Assembly (NCBI GenBank): GCA_022511385.1
Contig: JAFLRN010000015.1
Coordinates: forward strand, 1-52,030
From: Acetatifactor sp.
Lineage (GTDB): Bacteria > Bacillota > Clostridia > Lachnospirales > Lachnospiraceae
DNA: 52,030 nt
Reading direction: 5' to 3'
Shown: positions 17,658-26,275 of the stretch, piece by piece
Position numbering within the stretch: position 1 is the first letter of the stretch
How the letters are laid out: the number at the start of each line of letters is the position of its first letter
The notes under the pieces: generated by a model
Told to the model about the DNA's origin: nothing
Database searches by the model: none
The model's input: the letters and a program-made list of their open reading frames with translations, nothing else
Translations under genes and position numbers: made by a program

Positions 17658-18404
17658 TTAATTTTCTTCAAAAATATACGCTATACCGTATTTTTTATAT
17701 CCTATGGACATGGCCAGTTCAATGGATGCTCTATTATCTGCGACGCACTCCCATTGTGGACAAATTCCGTTTTCAATCAAATGATTTGCCGCCAATGCCG
17801 CCGTACACCTTGCATATCCGTTCCTTCGCTCTTCTATTAACGTACTTATACCCGTGTGCTGAACCTTATCCTCCATATATGGCATGTCCGGAGCATCGCA
17901 GACAGATACTAATTTACCATATAAAGGATATCCCACAAAACATTCTTTGGATACCTTTTCCATGAAATATTCGTATAACCATCCAGTCGGATCCGCCCCA
18001 GGATTAGCCGCCCGGAAGAATGCTTCATACAGAGGATAATCTATATCTTTCAAAATCCTCGCCGCCCCATATTGCTTAACTACTTCTTCATGAAATATCA
18101 TAAGCTGCATTTTTTTCAGCTGATACTTTTGATTGACTGCCTTAATAATTTCATTGGTATTGCATTGTTTAATCTGCTCAATAAATTGTTTATGTTTGGG
18201 CGAATACGAAACGATGCACAAATTATCTTTTACAAATATATATATTGTATACTTGCAGCCGAAGCCTTTTAGCAGCGCATCACGCTCCTCCGAACATACA
18301 AAATAAATTCCTTGCTGCAATTCCGAAATATTAGTTCCACAAAACTGAGAATAAAACTTCTTTGTAGTATCTTGTATAGCATGCAAAGTCAATCTTTCGG
18401 CCAT
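17658..18404 (-). CDS. GNAT-like acetyltransferase with N-terminal extension
   Basis: 248 residues from the ATG at 18404 (GGAGG with five-base spacing). The C-terminal half has the acetyltransferase motif region: QHTGISTLIEERRNGYARCTAALAANHLIE, then PQWECVADNRASIELAMSIGYKKYGIAYIF, where the NxxSxxLAxxxGY pattern matches motif B of GNATs. The N-terminal half (1-120) is an unrecognised alpha/beta region with many Lys/Tyr residues. This architecture resembles the GNAT proteins of Firmicutes that have a degenerate first lobe. Base composition is more AT-rich than the flanking folD and transporter genes, suggesting a later arrival. Substrate unknown. Confidence 0.8.
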   Translation of the reverse strand: MAERLTLHAIQDTTKKFYSQFCGTNISELQQGIYFVCSEERDALLKGFGCKYTIYIFVKDNLCIVSYSPKHKQFIEQIKQCNTNEIIKAVNQKYQLKKMQLMIFHEEVVKQYGAARILKDIDYPLYEAFFRAANPGADPTGWLYEYFMEKVSKECFVGYPLYGKLVSVCDAPDMPYMEDKVQHTGISTLIEERRNGYARCTAALAANHLIENGICPQWECVADNRASIELAMSIGYKKYGIAYIFEEN

Positions 18405-18476
18405 TTTAGCCTCCACGTCAGAGTAGTTTACTGCGAATACACTCCCCAGGAATTTCAACTCCCGACTGCAGCCGGG

Positions 18477-19328
18477 TTACTTTGCCGCTATGGCATTGGG
18501 GCCCTCCACACAGTTGCTCATCAACATCGCAATGGTCATAGGCCCAACGCCGCCGGGCACCGGAGTAATAGCTGAAGTGTGCGGCGCCACACTGTCAAAA
18601 TCCACGTCGCCGCAGAGCTTGTTCTCCTCATTCCTATGGATTCCCACGTCGATGACCACAGCTCCCTCCTTCACATAGCTGGCATCCACAAATTTCGGCT
18701 TTCCGATAGCCACCACCAGGATATCAGCCCTCTTTGTGATCTCCTTCAGATTCTTCGTCCGGGAATGACATACTGTAACCGTACCGTTCTCCCGAAGCAG
18801 CAGCATGGCCATGGGCTTGCCCACAATATTGCTTCTGCCCAGCACCACACACTCCTTCCCCTCGATCTCAATGCCGGACCGCTTCAAAAGCTGGATCACG
18901 CCAGCGGGGGTGCAGGAGACAAAGCCCGGTCTTCCAATGCTTAGATTGCCCACATTCTCCGGGTGAAATCCGTCCACATCCTTTTCCGGGGAAATGGCCA
19001 GCAGCACCTTGTCCTCGTCGATATGATCCGGCAGGGGAAGCTGTACCAGAATACCTCCCACGGCGCTGTCTTGGTTCAACTCCTGCACCAGCTTTAAGAG
19101 TTCCTCCTCCGTGGTCTCCTCCGGAAGCTCAAAGGCCCGGGACTCGATGCCAATATAGGCACAAGCCTTTTTCTTATTGCCCACATACACGCTGGAAGCC
19201 GGGTCGCTGCCCACCTGGATCACTGCAAGGGTGAAGGTCTTTCCCTGCTCCTTGAGCGCTGCCACTTCCTCCTTCAGTTCATCCTTGATCTGCTGGGATA
19301 TTTTCTTTCCGTCGATTATTTGATACAT
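18477..19328 (-). CDS. folD: bifunctional methylenetetrahydrofolate dehydrogenase/cyclohydrolase
   Basis: 283 residues, the usual FolD length. Signatures are clear: YVGNKKKACAYIGI contains the catalytic Tyr-x(3)-Lys, GGILVQLPLPDHI is the substrate motif, and VVLGRSNIVGKPMAMLLL the NADP-binding motif. HTSAITPVPGGVGPMTIAML ends the protein. FolD interconverts 5,10-methylene-, methenyl- and 10-formyl-tetrahydrofolate in the cytosol. The ATG is preceded by GGAGAGGTGATAAACT. The gene is a stand-alone unit; the 204-bp gap upstream shows no riboswitch I recognise. Confidence 0.96.
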   Translation of the reverse strand: MYQIIDGKKISQQIKDELKEEVAALKEQGKTFTLAVIQVGSDPASSVYVGNKKKACAYIGIESRAFELPEETTEEELLKLVQELNQDSAVGGILVQLPLPDHIDEDKVLLAISPEKDVDGFHPENVGNLSIGRPGFVSCTPAGVIQLLKRSGIEIEGKECVVLGRSNIVGKPMAMLLLRENGTVTVCHSRTKNLKEITKRADILVVAIGKPKFVDASYVKEGAVVIDVGIHRNEENKLCGDVDFDSVAPHTSAITPVPGGVGPMTIAMLMSNCVEGPNAIAAK

Positions 19329-19532
19329 AGTTTATCACCTCTCCGTATTCATTTTTATTGTTCATTCCATGTATCCTGGCATCCATTGTAATGCCCATCT
19401 CGTTGCCTGGCAAGCTGAATAGCGCACTAGTATAACGTTCGCTAATTACCTGGACTTTATTCTGGCTGCAAGTGCCTGCAAACACATCATTTTTATAGTC
19501 CGGCTATTTAGGAACACTGCACTGGCTCTATG

Positions 19533-21101
19533 TCAGTACACAAACACCTTCCGTCCTGTAATCTCCTCATAACAATCCAAAATTCCGTCCAGCGGAACAC
19601 ACCAGTACCGTCTGGGAGAGACGGAATAGGCATATGCCATGCCGATCAGGTTTCCGTAGCCGTCCAGGATTGCTGAACCGGAATCCCCGTGCTCCAGCTT
19701 CAAGGTGACCTCCGTGTGGTCCTTGTTATCATACCAGGCAAAATACTGCTTTATCTTCAGCAGCGTCCCCACGGAGGTATGCAGGATTCCCCCCTGGCGA
19801 TCCACCCGCTCCAGACCCACATCAATCCGATGATCGTCCAGACCGCTCCAGTATTTCCTGTCAATATGTATGGTCATCAACTGCTGGAGCAGCCGCTCTG
19901 GCACATCCCTCACTGCCACCGTGACCACACCCACATCATAACCGTCGCTGCAGCCCAATGCCAGCCCCGTAACCCTGGTGCCATCAAAAAAATAAACGTC
20001 CCAGCTGTTGCTTTCTTCCACCACATGACGGTTGCTGCAGATGTAAATCGTGTCTTCCGTGATCTCCATCAGATATCCGGAGCCCGCGCTGTAACCGTAC
20101 CTGTCACCGTGATAGAGCTGTACCAGGACGGGTTTCATATATTCCAGCGTCTCGTCAATATTATCATTCTCGGATACGCCGGCATCATAGAGATTTGCTG
20201 CACCAATGATCCAAGCACCTTTGCGGCTGATCTGACGGCTGCCGATCATCTCCTGCAGCGCCTCCATGGATGCCACAGTCACATCAGCATAGCTCACCGT
20301 ATCAATACCTAGATTATCCTCCACCCGATAAGCCAGCCTGTAAGTCCCCTCCTGGGTCAGCTTCACCTGGCTGTCATCCACCGTGATCCTGTCAGTCAGG
20401 TTTCCATCCGTTTCATCCTGGGCCGTCACCTGCTCCAGGTAATCCACCTCACTGCCCAAAACCAGATAGATATCCCTGACCCCGGAAATCTCAGGAGGTG
20501 TATCCACCACCACCGGAACGCTGACTGCATTGCGATTCCCCGAGGAATCCTCTGCAACGACAATGCAGGTAAAGCTGCCGACCGTGCCAAATGTCACTGT
20601 TTCCTGAAGTTGCGCTTCTTTTTGTATATACAGCGTCACTTGTGAATCCTCATCCGTCACACCGGATACCAGTTCCTCTGCGGCATACTCCCGGCCTGCC
20701 GCCAGATATACAAGTTCTTCCCTGGGTGTGATGTCGGGCGGCACCGTATCCTCAATGATGATCTCATACAGATATTCCACCCGGCCACGGCTCACGGAAG
20801 CCTGATAGATTCCCACGTGATCCCCATCCACATGAGACAGGTCAAGTTTCCCCTGTTCCACAGCCCATGCAGGCCCCTGCAGATAATCCTCCAGATTCCT
20901 GCTGACCCTTTCGCCCAGCTCATAGACGATGCTGGTGAAAGCAGGCTGCACACGGAACATGCGATAATAAACAGAAAAACCCAGGGCGCACACCGCGGCC
21001 ACAAGCAGCACCGAAAAAACGCTGCGTCGAAGCCACTTTCTTTTCCGCTTAACTTTATGATTTTGTTTCTGTTGTGTCTGCTCCCTTTTCTCTTCTTCCA
21101 T
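19533..21101 (-). CDS. membrane-anchored trypsin-like serine protease with Ig-like repeats
   Basis: 522 residues. A basic N-terminus is followed by one membrane segment (about 26-46), so the rest is outside the cell. Residues 95-280 hold two to three bacterial Ig-like (DUF5011/HYR type) repeats: DITPREELVYLAAGREY, VVVDTPPEISGVRDIYLVLGSEVDYLEQVTAQDETDGNLTDRI. Residues 335-510 form a chymotrypsin-fold protease with His in CSNRHVVEE, Asp in GYDVGVVTV and Ser in LEHGDSGSAIL, all three of the triad in order. It probably acts on the cell surface; the target is unknown. The CapA gene lies 61 bp upstream and may be in the same transcript. Confidence 0.85.
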   Translation of the reverse strand: MEEEKREQTQQKQNHKVKRKRKWLRRSVFSVLLVAAVCALGFSVYYRMFRVQPAFTSIVYELGERVSRNLEDYLQGPAWAVEQGKLDLSHVDGDHVGIYQASVSRGRVEYLYEIIIEDTVPPDITPREELVYLAAGREYAAEELVSGVTDEDSQVTLYIQKEAQLQETVTFGTVGSFTCIVVAEDSSGNRNAVSVPVVVDTPPEISGVRDIYLVLGSEVDYLEQVTAQDETDGNLTDRITVDDSQVKLTQEGTYRLAYRVEDNLGIDTVSYADVTVASMEALQEMIGSRQISRKGAWIIGAANLYDAGVSENDNIDETLEYMKPVLVQLYHGDRYGYSAGSGYLMEITEDTIYICSNRHVVEESNSWDVYFFDGTRVTGLALGCSDGYDVGVVTVAVRDVPERLLQQLMTIHIDRKYWSGLDDHRIDVGLERVDRQGGILHTSVGTLLKIKQYFAWYDNKDHTEVTLKLEHGDSGSAILDGYGNLIGMAYAYSVSPRRYWCVPLDGILDCYEEITGRKVFVY

Positions 21102-21162
21102 TCCAGCTGCCCCGTTGTGGATCTATCATTATTTTCAAGTCTATCATCAGGGATGGGCACTG

Positions 21163-22452
21163 TCAACGAGACGGCTCCGCCACTTCCCCAAACACCTTCT
21201 CACTCAGCTCCCTGCAATACTCCAGGCTAAAGCTTGCATCCTGCTTTACGATCTCATTTCTCCCGGCCAGCTCCTCCGTGTATTCCTCCAGGGGATAGAC
21301 CGTCACGCCACCGAAGCCCCGCTCCAAATGGCACACCAGGGGCTTCACGCCGTAGTCTTTGATCACGGCTTCTCCGTTTTCATCCAGTCCGATCGTCACC
21401 TGGGCCATGCCGCCCACCATACGGTTTGCCACGCCCTCCCTGGTCCCGGAGGTCCAGTTTACGAAATTCCCCAGGGAATAATAAACCAGCGTATCATCCA
21501 CCCATTTCACCGGCTCGATCACATGGGGATGGGTGCCCAGCACCAGATCCGCTCCGTTGTCCGCAAACAGCTGCGCCCACTCCTTCTGGGCGGAGTCCTC
21601 TTCCAGTTTATATTCCGTTCCCCAGTGAGGGCAGACGATCACAAAATCAGCCAGCTCCTTCGCCCGGCCGAGGTCATTGATCACCCGCTCCTTTTTCAGC
21701 AGGTCCACCGCATAGGGCATATCCTCCGGCAAAGCAATGCCGTTGGTGCCGTAGGTGTAGTTCAGGATGGCAACACGGATGCCCCCCTGCTCATAGACGT
21801 ATATTTCCTCCTGATCCTCGGCGCTGTCGTGGATGCCAAGGATAACCTTCTCCGGATAATTCTCCTGCCAGAAGTTGAGACAGTTCACAACGCCCCGCTT
21901 TCCCTTGTCCAGGGTGTGATTTGTGGCGTGAAGGATCACGTCAAAACCGGCTTCAACCAGTGCGTCCCCCAGCTCATAGGGAGCATTAAAGCTTGGGTAA
22001 CCGCTGACCTTCAGCTCCTGGCCGCCGATAATCACCTCCTGGTTCACCAGGGCAAGGTCCGCCGCCCTGATATCCTCCTGCAGATTGGCAAAAACGGCGC
22101 TAAAGTCATAGCCGCCATCCTCCGTCCTTGCGCTCTCCGCCACCGGTGTATGCAGCAGGATATCCCCCACCATCACCAGCGTAATCTCCGGGGCTGGAGT
22201 GACTGGAGGTTCCGGTGAAGGCGTCTCCTGGGTGTCCATCGCACCGGATGTCTGATCCGCGCCAGATCCCGACTCGTTCCCAAAGTCACCGGCAGATTGC
22301 ACAGAATCGCCCTGCGACTCTGTAACGTCGTATTCATCCGATACACCGGGCTGTGTACCGGATGTCCTGTTCTCCCCAGCGCCGCAGCCCGTAAGAACCC
22401 CCACCGCCAACATAGCTGCTGCCAATATACCAATCATTCTTTTTCCGTTCAT
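21163..22452 (-). CDS. CapA-family lipoprotein (metallophosphatase-like)
   Basis: 429 residues with a lipoprotein signal (AMLAVGVLTGCG) and a low-complexity Ser/Gly/Pro-rich linker to residue 88. Residues 90-345 are the PGA_cap fold: MVGDILLH, LVNQEVIIG, ATNHTLDKG, VCPHWGTEY, GTHPHVIEP and YYSLGNFV are the conserved metal-site blocks. Members include the poly-gamma-glutamate capsule protein CapA, but most homologues have no proven substrate. No capB or capC is nearby, so a capsule role cannot be assumed. It is anchored outside the membrane, as is the protease encoded downstream. Confidence 0.88.
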   Translation of the reverse strand: MNGKRMIGILAAAMLAVGVLTGCGAGENRTSGTQPGVSDEYDVTESQGDSVQSAGDFGNESGSGADQTSGAMDTQETPSPEPPVTPAPEITLVMVGDILLHTPVAESARTEDGGYDFSAVFANLQEDIRAADLALVNQEVIIGGQELKVSGYPSFNAPYELGDALVEAGFDVILHATNHTLDKGKRGVVNCLNFWQENYPEKVILGIHDSAEDQEEIYVYEQGGIRVAILNYTYGTNGIALPEDMPYAVDLLKKERVINDLGRAKELADFVIVCPHWGTEYKLEEDSAQKEWAQLFADNGADLVLGTHPHVIEPVKWVDDTLVYYSLGNFVNWTSGTREGVANRMVGGMAQVTIGLDENGEAVIKDYGVKPLVCHLERGFGGVTVYPLEEYTEELAGRNEIVKQDASFSLEYCRELSEKVFGEVAEPSR

Positions 22453-22490
22453 CCCTCAATCACCTTCCTCAATACTTCCATCCTCTGCCG

Positions 22491-22594
22491 CATATGTACA
22501 ATGCCGCGGCAGAAACCGCCAATCGCCCATGCACGACCCCTGTCAAACACTGTCATCTGCCATACACATGCCCCTACCAAACATTATCATCCGC
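22491..22594 (+). repeat. degenerate 33-37-bp direct repeats upstream of the CapA gene
   Basis: Units at 22528-22560 (33 bp) and 22561-22594 (34 bp) align with about 26 matches and one gap; each begins CATGCAC or CATACAC and ends ATCTGC or ATCCGC. The stretch 22491-22527 (37 bp) begins CATATGTACA and may be a further decayed copy. The array lies in the leader of the minus-strand CapA gene. Confidence 0.55.
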
Positions 22595-22662
22595 CTTCTA
22601 TGTACTTACATGCTCCAGCCAGCAACCATCATCCGTCACTGTACCACCTGCCGTACAGCAAA

Positions 22663-22684
22663 GGCATGGCCCACAAGCCATGCC
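22663..22684 (-). terminator. hairpin after the EAL gene
   Basis: GGCATGGC pairs with GCCATGCC across a 6-base loop, 28 bp beyond the stop of the EAL gene, with a short TTT on the minus strand after the stem. A weak intrinsic terminator. Confidence 0.5.
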
Positions 22685-22711
22685 CTCTTCAACGGTTTTC
22701 TTCCACGTCTC

Positions 22712-24997
22712 TCAGTTGGCCTTCAAATACTTCTCCTCAAATTCCTCCACAGATATAGGCCGACAGAAATAATAACCCTGAAACACATTGCAGTCCAGCT
22801 CTGTCAAAATTTCCACCTGCTCTTTCGTCTCTACGCTCTCTGCAATGACATCCATATCCAAGGCTCTGCACATGGTAAAGATAGCGTTCAGTATTTTCTT
22901 CATCTTTACCGGATCAGGAATCTGGCTCAACAGACGCATATCAACCTTCAACACATTTGCCTGAATGGTCTGGAGCGTATTCAGAGAGGAATATCCCTCG
23001 CCAAAGTCGTCAATCCGGATGGAGAAGCCGAAATCCTGAAGTCTGTTAAGCTCCCTGATCTGGAGCTCCGCGTCGGCCAACAGCTCCGTCTCGGATATTT
23101 CCAGATTTATTCTGGACGGATCGACCTTATATTTCTGTACAATCTGTACAAAGGTCTCATAAATATCTATGTAATAGAAATCCTTGGCAGATATATTCAC
23201 GGAGATACGGGTATCCGCATAGCCCTGTTCCTCCCACTCCCGCAGCTTTTCAGCCGCCATCTCCCACATATACTCGTCCAGCAGGCTGATAAGCCGGGTC
23301 TTCTCCGCCACGGAAAGGAAGTCTGCCGGTAAAAGCAGTCCCCGCTGAGGGTGCTGCCATCTGGCCAGAGCCTCCGCCCCCACCACATTGCCGTCCACAT
23401 CTATCTGGGGCTGCAGGAACATCTTAAACTGCTTTGTCTGGAGTGCGTTTTCAAACTCCTCGGCTATATTCTTTTCATTCATGAACTGCTGAAGGAGCTG
23501 TGAGTCATAGTAGACCAAGGTTTTCTGATAATCGCCGGTCTGGCTCTCCACAGCCATGCTTGCCTTCTCGAACATTTCCTCGGGACTCTCCTCCGGATCC
23601 GTGACACGGTAAACGCCCATGGCTATATTCAGCTTGAAATTCCGACCGTCTATCATATATTGAAGCCTTCCGAAATTCTTTACGGTCATCTCTTCGTTAA
23701 AGTTGTCCTTGGAAATCAGCATGGCAAACTTCTCGTCGGAAATCCTTCCCTGAATGCAGTCCTCAATGTTGGTATATTTCAGCATCGCCGCCTGCGCCAC
23801 CAGGATCTTGTCGCTCCTCTCCTCGCCGAACAGTTCGTTCATCACCTTGAAATTCTTGATATTGGCGCAGATCATGTAACGTTCCACTCCGGGATCACGC
23901 TTGATGATCTCCTCGGCCTTCTGGAAAAAGTAATCCCTGGTGTAGAGGCCGGTGAGTCTATCGTGGGTGCCCATGTACTGACCCTCCTGAAAGGCCTTCA
24001 TCGCCTCGGTAATGTCAGTGAGCTTGTAGAAAAAGCCGATGGTGGAACTCCCATTCCCCTTTAGTCTCTGGAACTCAATATGGAAATGGTGCTCCTCTTC
24101 TCCCACAAGATATTCTTTATCCCAATACTCACAATCCACGGAATCCGGCTCGTGGTCGCGTATCCACTTTGTATAAAACTCATCCCTGATCTCATCCACC
24201 TTGTCATCCGGCACGGACAACAGATTCTTTGCCTTGGCATTGGCATAAATGCATTTTCCATTGAGATCAAAGCATATGATACCGTTGTCAATGTCCTCCA
24301 CCACATTGGAAAGAATGCCCTCCACCAAACCCTTGGGCGAAGCGTACATCAGGAAATAGCAGAAGGCAACCGCTAACAGCACATAACACACCACCGAAGC
24401 GTCAATGGGCAGAATCAGGCTGTAGCACACAGCATTGACGGCCAACACAACCCCGAATACCACCAGAACGGAAGCATACATCCTCTTGTACAGTTTGGGG
24501 GATCTGATGATCTTACGAATCAGCACAATGACAGTAAATAGAGCCATTACATAACAGCCTGCCAGATGCACATAGTGAAGCGGCTCAAAGAACACTCCCC
24601 AGTAAGGCATACCCTTGTAATCAGCTAACTCCAGATAAAACATACGATGTGTTAAATTATTGAGCATCAGCGAAACAGTATCAGCCGACACCCAAAACAG
24701 GGCGAGCCCTTTGAGAAACCGGCTTTGCAGCTGCGTGTTCGTATATATAAGGATGAACCGCATCATAAAAAGCAGTACCCAGTCCGTACCGATATAGTAG
24801 AGGCCGGTGAAAAGGGTTCCCAGCTCCACGCTGGAGGACCACAGGAACAAAATATAAAAAAACACCGTGCACATGCCGGCATAAAATAAATGCAATAGCG
24901 GCTTGGAATATTCCTTCTTTTTCCTGCTGACCAAAAAACAACAGAAAACCACTGCCAGCTCCATGATCAATAAAACCACACTGTATACGTCGGCCAT
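22712..24997 (-). CDS. membrane 7TM-PAS-GGDEF(degenerate)-EAL cyclic-di-GMP phosphodiesterase
   Basis: 761 residues. About seven membrane helices fill 1-215. A PAS-like sensor follows (IICFDLNGKCIYANAKAKNLL). The GGDEF domain (about 345-490) is degenerate: the signature position reads GRISDEKF, so cyclase activity is unlikely. The EAL domain (about 500-755) keeps the catalytic set: GAEALARWQHP, INLEISETEL, RIDDFGEGYSSLN, AESVETKEQ and FQGYYFCRP. It should therefore degrade c-di-GMP, perhaps with the dead GGDEF as a nucleotide sensor. A GGGAG ribosome binding site precedes the ATG. Its neighbours are sporulation genes, but no shared operon is evident. Confidence 0.88.
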   Translation of the reverse strand: MADVYSVVLLIMELAVVFCCFLVSRKKKEYSKPLLHLFYAGMCTVFFYILFLWSSSVELGTLFTGLYYIGTDWVLLFMMRFILIYTNTQLQSRFLKGLALFWVSADTVSLMLNNLTHRMFYLELADYKGMPYWGVFFEPLHYVHLAGCYVMALFTVIVLIRKIIRSPKLYKRMYASVLVVFGVVLAVNAVCYSLILPIDASVVCYVLLAVAFCYFLMYASPKGLVEGILSNVVEDIDNGIICFDLNGKCIYANAKAKNLLSVPDDKVDEIRDEFYTKWIRDHEPDSVDCEYWDKEYLVGEEEHHFHIEFQRLKGNGSSTIGFFYKLTDITEAMKAFQEGQYMGTHDRLTGLYTRDYFFQKAEEIIKRDPGVERYMICANIKNFKVMNELFGEERSDKILVAQAAMLKYTNIEDCIQGRISDEKFAMLISKDNFNEEMTVKNFGRLQYMIDGRNFKLNIAMGVYRVTDPEESPEEMFEKASMAVESQTGDYQKTLVYYDSQLLQQFMNEKNIAEEFENALQTKQFKMFLQPQIDVDGNVVGAEALARWQHPQRGLLLPADFLSVAEKTRLISLLDEYMWEMAAEKLREWEEQGYADTRISVNISAKDFYYIDIYETFVQIVQKYKVDPSRINLEISETELLADAELQIRELNRLQDFGFSIRIDDFGEGYSSLNTLQTIQANVLKVDMRLLSQIPDPVKMKKILNAIFTMCRALDMDVIAESVETKEQVEILTELDCNVFQGYYFCRPISVEEFEEKYLKAN

Positions 24998-25091
24998 GGT
25001 TTTTCACTCCCAATCGTCACATCATTTGGTACAGTATATCACACTTTTCTCAATCTTTCCACAAAAAAGATGACGTGCACAGTAATTTTCT

Positions 25092-25203
25092 TTAACAGTT
25101 CAGGCATGCAGAAATAATTGTGCAGATTGCCCGTGGGAGCTTGCTCACAAGGGGCAATCTGTACAATTATTTCTATAGGGCAGACGTATGGCAGAACTGT
25201 TAC
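25092..25203. repeat. large imperfect palindrome between spoVAC and the EAL gene
   Basis: The arms at 25110-25132 and 25152-25174 are complementary over 23 bp with one G-T pair, around a small inner hairpin (GAGC/GCTC). Outer arms TAACAGTTC and GAACTGTTA extend the palindrome to 25092-25203. No T tract follows on either strand. The arm reappears on the other side of spoVAC at 25795-25828. Confidence 0.75.
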
Positions 25204-25218
25204 AACCGCCTTATGCAG

Positions 25219-25704
25219 TCATCCCATAATCCCGGCCATCTTTAAAATCCAATAGACCAGCCCCAGCACCCAGCTTGAGAAAATACCGTAGAGGATCACC
25301 GGACCGGCAATGGTAAAAATCTTACAGCCGATTCCAAACACCTGACCTTCCGCCTTGAATTCGATTGCGGGAGCCGCCACAGAGTTGGCAAAGCCTGTGA
25401 TAGGCACCAGCGCTCCCGCGCCGCCCCACTTTGCAATCTTTTGAAAAATGTGAAAGCCTGTCAGCACCACTGACAGCAGTACAAGAAGCAAAGAACACCA
25501 GCTCCCCGCCGTCTGCTTGTCAAGTCCCATACTGTCCGCATAATTTAAGATGGCCTGACCGATGCAGCAGATAATACCGCCGGTAATAAAGGCCTTCAGC
25601 ATCTGAAGTCCCAGATTATGAGTTGGCGTCATCCCCTTCACGTACTGCTCATATTCCTTCTGCTGCTTTTGTTGCTCCTGATCCTTTGCGTCATCCATAG
25701 CCAT
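25219..25704 (-). CDS. spoVAC: stage V sporulation protein AC
   Basis: 161 residues from the ATG at 25704 (AAGGAAGG upstream); the open frame runs a further 41 codons upstream but without similarity to the family. Typical SpoVAC features are YEQYVKGMTPTHNLGLQMLKAFITGGIICCIGQ, KIAKWGGAGALVPITGFANSVAAPAIEFKAEG and GIGCKIFTIAGPVILYG, with four to five membrane segments. SpoVAC is a channel component that moves dipicolinic acid into the forespore and releases it at germination. spoVAD and spoVAE, which normally follow, are absent here. Confidence 0.93.
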   Translation of the reverse strand: MAMDDAKDQEQQKQQKEYEQYVKGMTPTHNLGLQMLKAFITGGIICCIGQAILNYADSMGLDKQTAGSWCSLLLVLLSVVLTGFHIFQKIAKWGGAGALVPITGFANSVAAPAIEFKAEGQVFGIGCKIFTIAGPVILYGIFSSWVLGLVYWILKMAGIMG

Positions 25705-25763
25705 ATTCCGGCCCTTCCTTTCCCACAGCCACCGCGCGGTGTGTCTGTGCATACGTTTTTCTT

Positions 25764-25770
25764 TAGTATG
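25764..25770 (-). promoter_or_regulatory. possible sigma-G -10 element upstream of spoVAC
   Basis: CATACTA on the minus strand, identical to the classical sigma-G -10 core, lies 60 bp before the spoVAC ATG. The -35 region is poor, so this is only suggestive. Confidence 0.3.
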
Positions 25771-25794
25771 CTCAGCAAATTCAAATATCATGTA

Positions 25795-25828
25795 CACAAT
25801 TATTTCTGCTTTGCTGAACTGTTGCAAT
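25795..25828 (-). repeat. third copy of the spoVAC-flanking palindrome arm
   Basis: On the minus strand AACAGTTCAG, four variable bases, then GCAGAAATAATTGTG match the arm at 25093-25121 at 25 of 29 positions. It lies about 90 bp upstream of the spoVAC start, so copies of the arm bracket that gene. Confidence 0.65.
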
Positions 25829-25930
25829 TTACATCATGCATAGAAGCATTTCCTTAACACAATACCTTTTTAATGTTATATTTAAGGCTTAAAAATGTAA
25901 ATGACCGTCCCGAAGACAGGAGGTATATAC

Positions 25931-26272
25931 ATACTCAAATACCTGAAAAATACTGGTTTTTCGCCCTTCTGGCTCCCCTGTTCATGACTGGCGAGGCGCT
26001 CATGGATCTTATGCAGCCCCATCTCATGAGCATTATCGTGGATGAGGGCGTCCTGGAGCTTTCCAACAGCAATATAGGCGACCTGAATCTTGTTATCATC
26101 ACCGGCGTGATCTCCGCTTTCATCATCTACGTCCCAGGGCCAGAGACAGCTTTTGTCCATCGCTCGGGCATTTCTGGCAAATCCTAAGATCCTGATCCTT
26201 GGCGAAGCCACCTCCAGTGTGGACACCAGGACGGAAAAACGCATCCGGGATGCAGATGGTATCGATGCGTGA
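25931..26272 (+). pseudogene. ABC exporter remnant inside the spoVA locus
   Basis: The ribosome binding site AGGAGG (25918-25923) is intact but the start codon reads ATA. One base is missing in LKYLKKYWFF, shifting the frame. The N-terminal membrane part (LAPLFMTGEALMDLMQPHLMSIIVDEGV) then jumps, by a large internal deletion near 26120, to the ABC signature [18 protein letters not shown]. The Walker B Asp is replaced ([11 protein letters not shown]), and the frame ends early. It was once an ABC multidrug-exporter half-transporter with fused membrane and ATPase domains; at least four lesions make it dead. It is opposite in orientation to all surrounding sporulation genes. Confidence 0.88.
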
Positions 26273-26275
26273 CGA

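Noticed and set aside
18460..18476. Terminator of folD (CCCGGCTGCAGTCGGG)
   Set aside because: The short stem is present but the loop is tight and no T tract follows.
19329..19532. Tetrahydrofolate riboswitch before folD
   Set aside because: No conserved THF riboswitch core could be found in this gap.
21115..22218. 367-codon plus-strand frame opposite the CapA gene
   Set aside because: His-rich, low-quality translation with no family features; the opposite strand has a clear lipoprotein and PGA_cap motifs.
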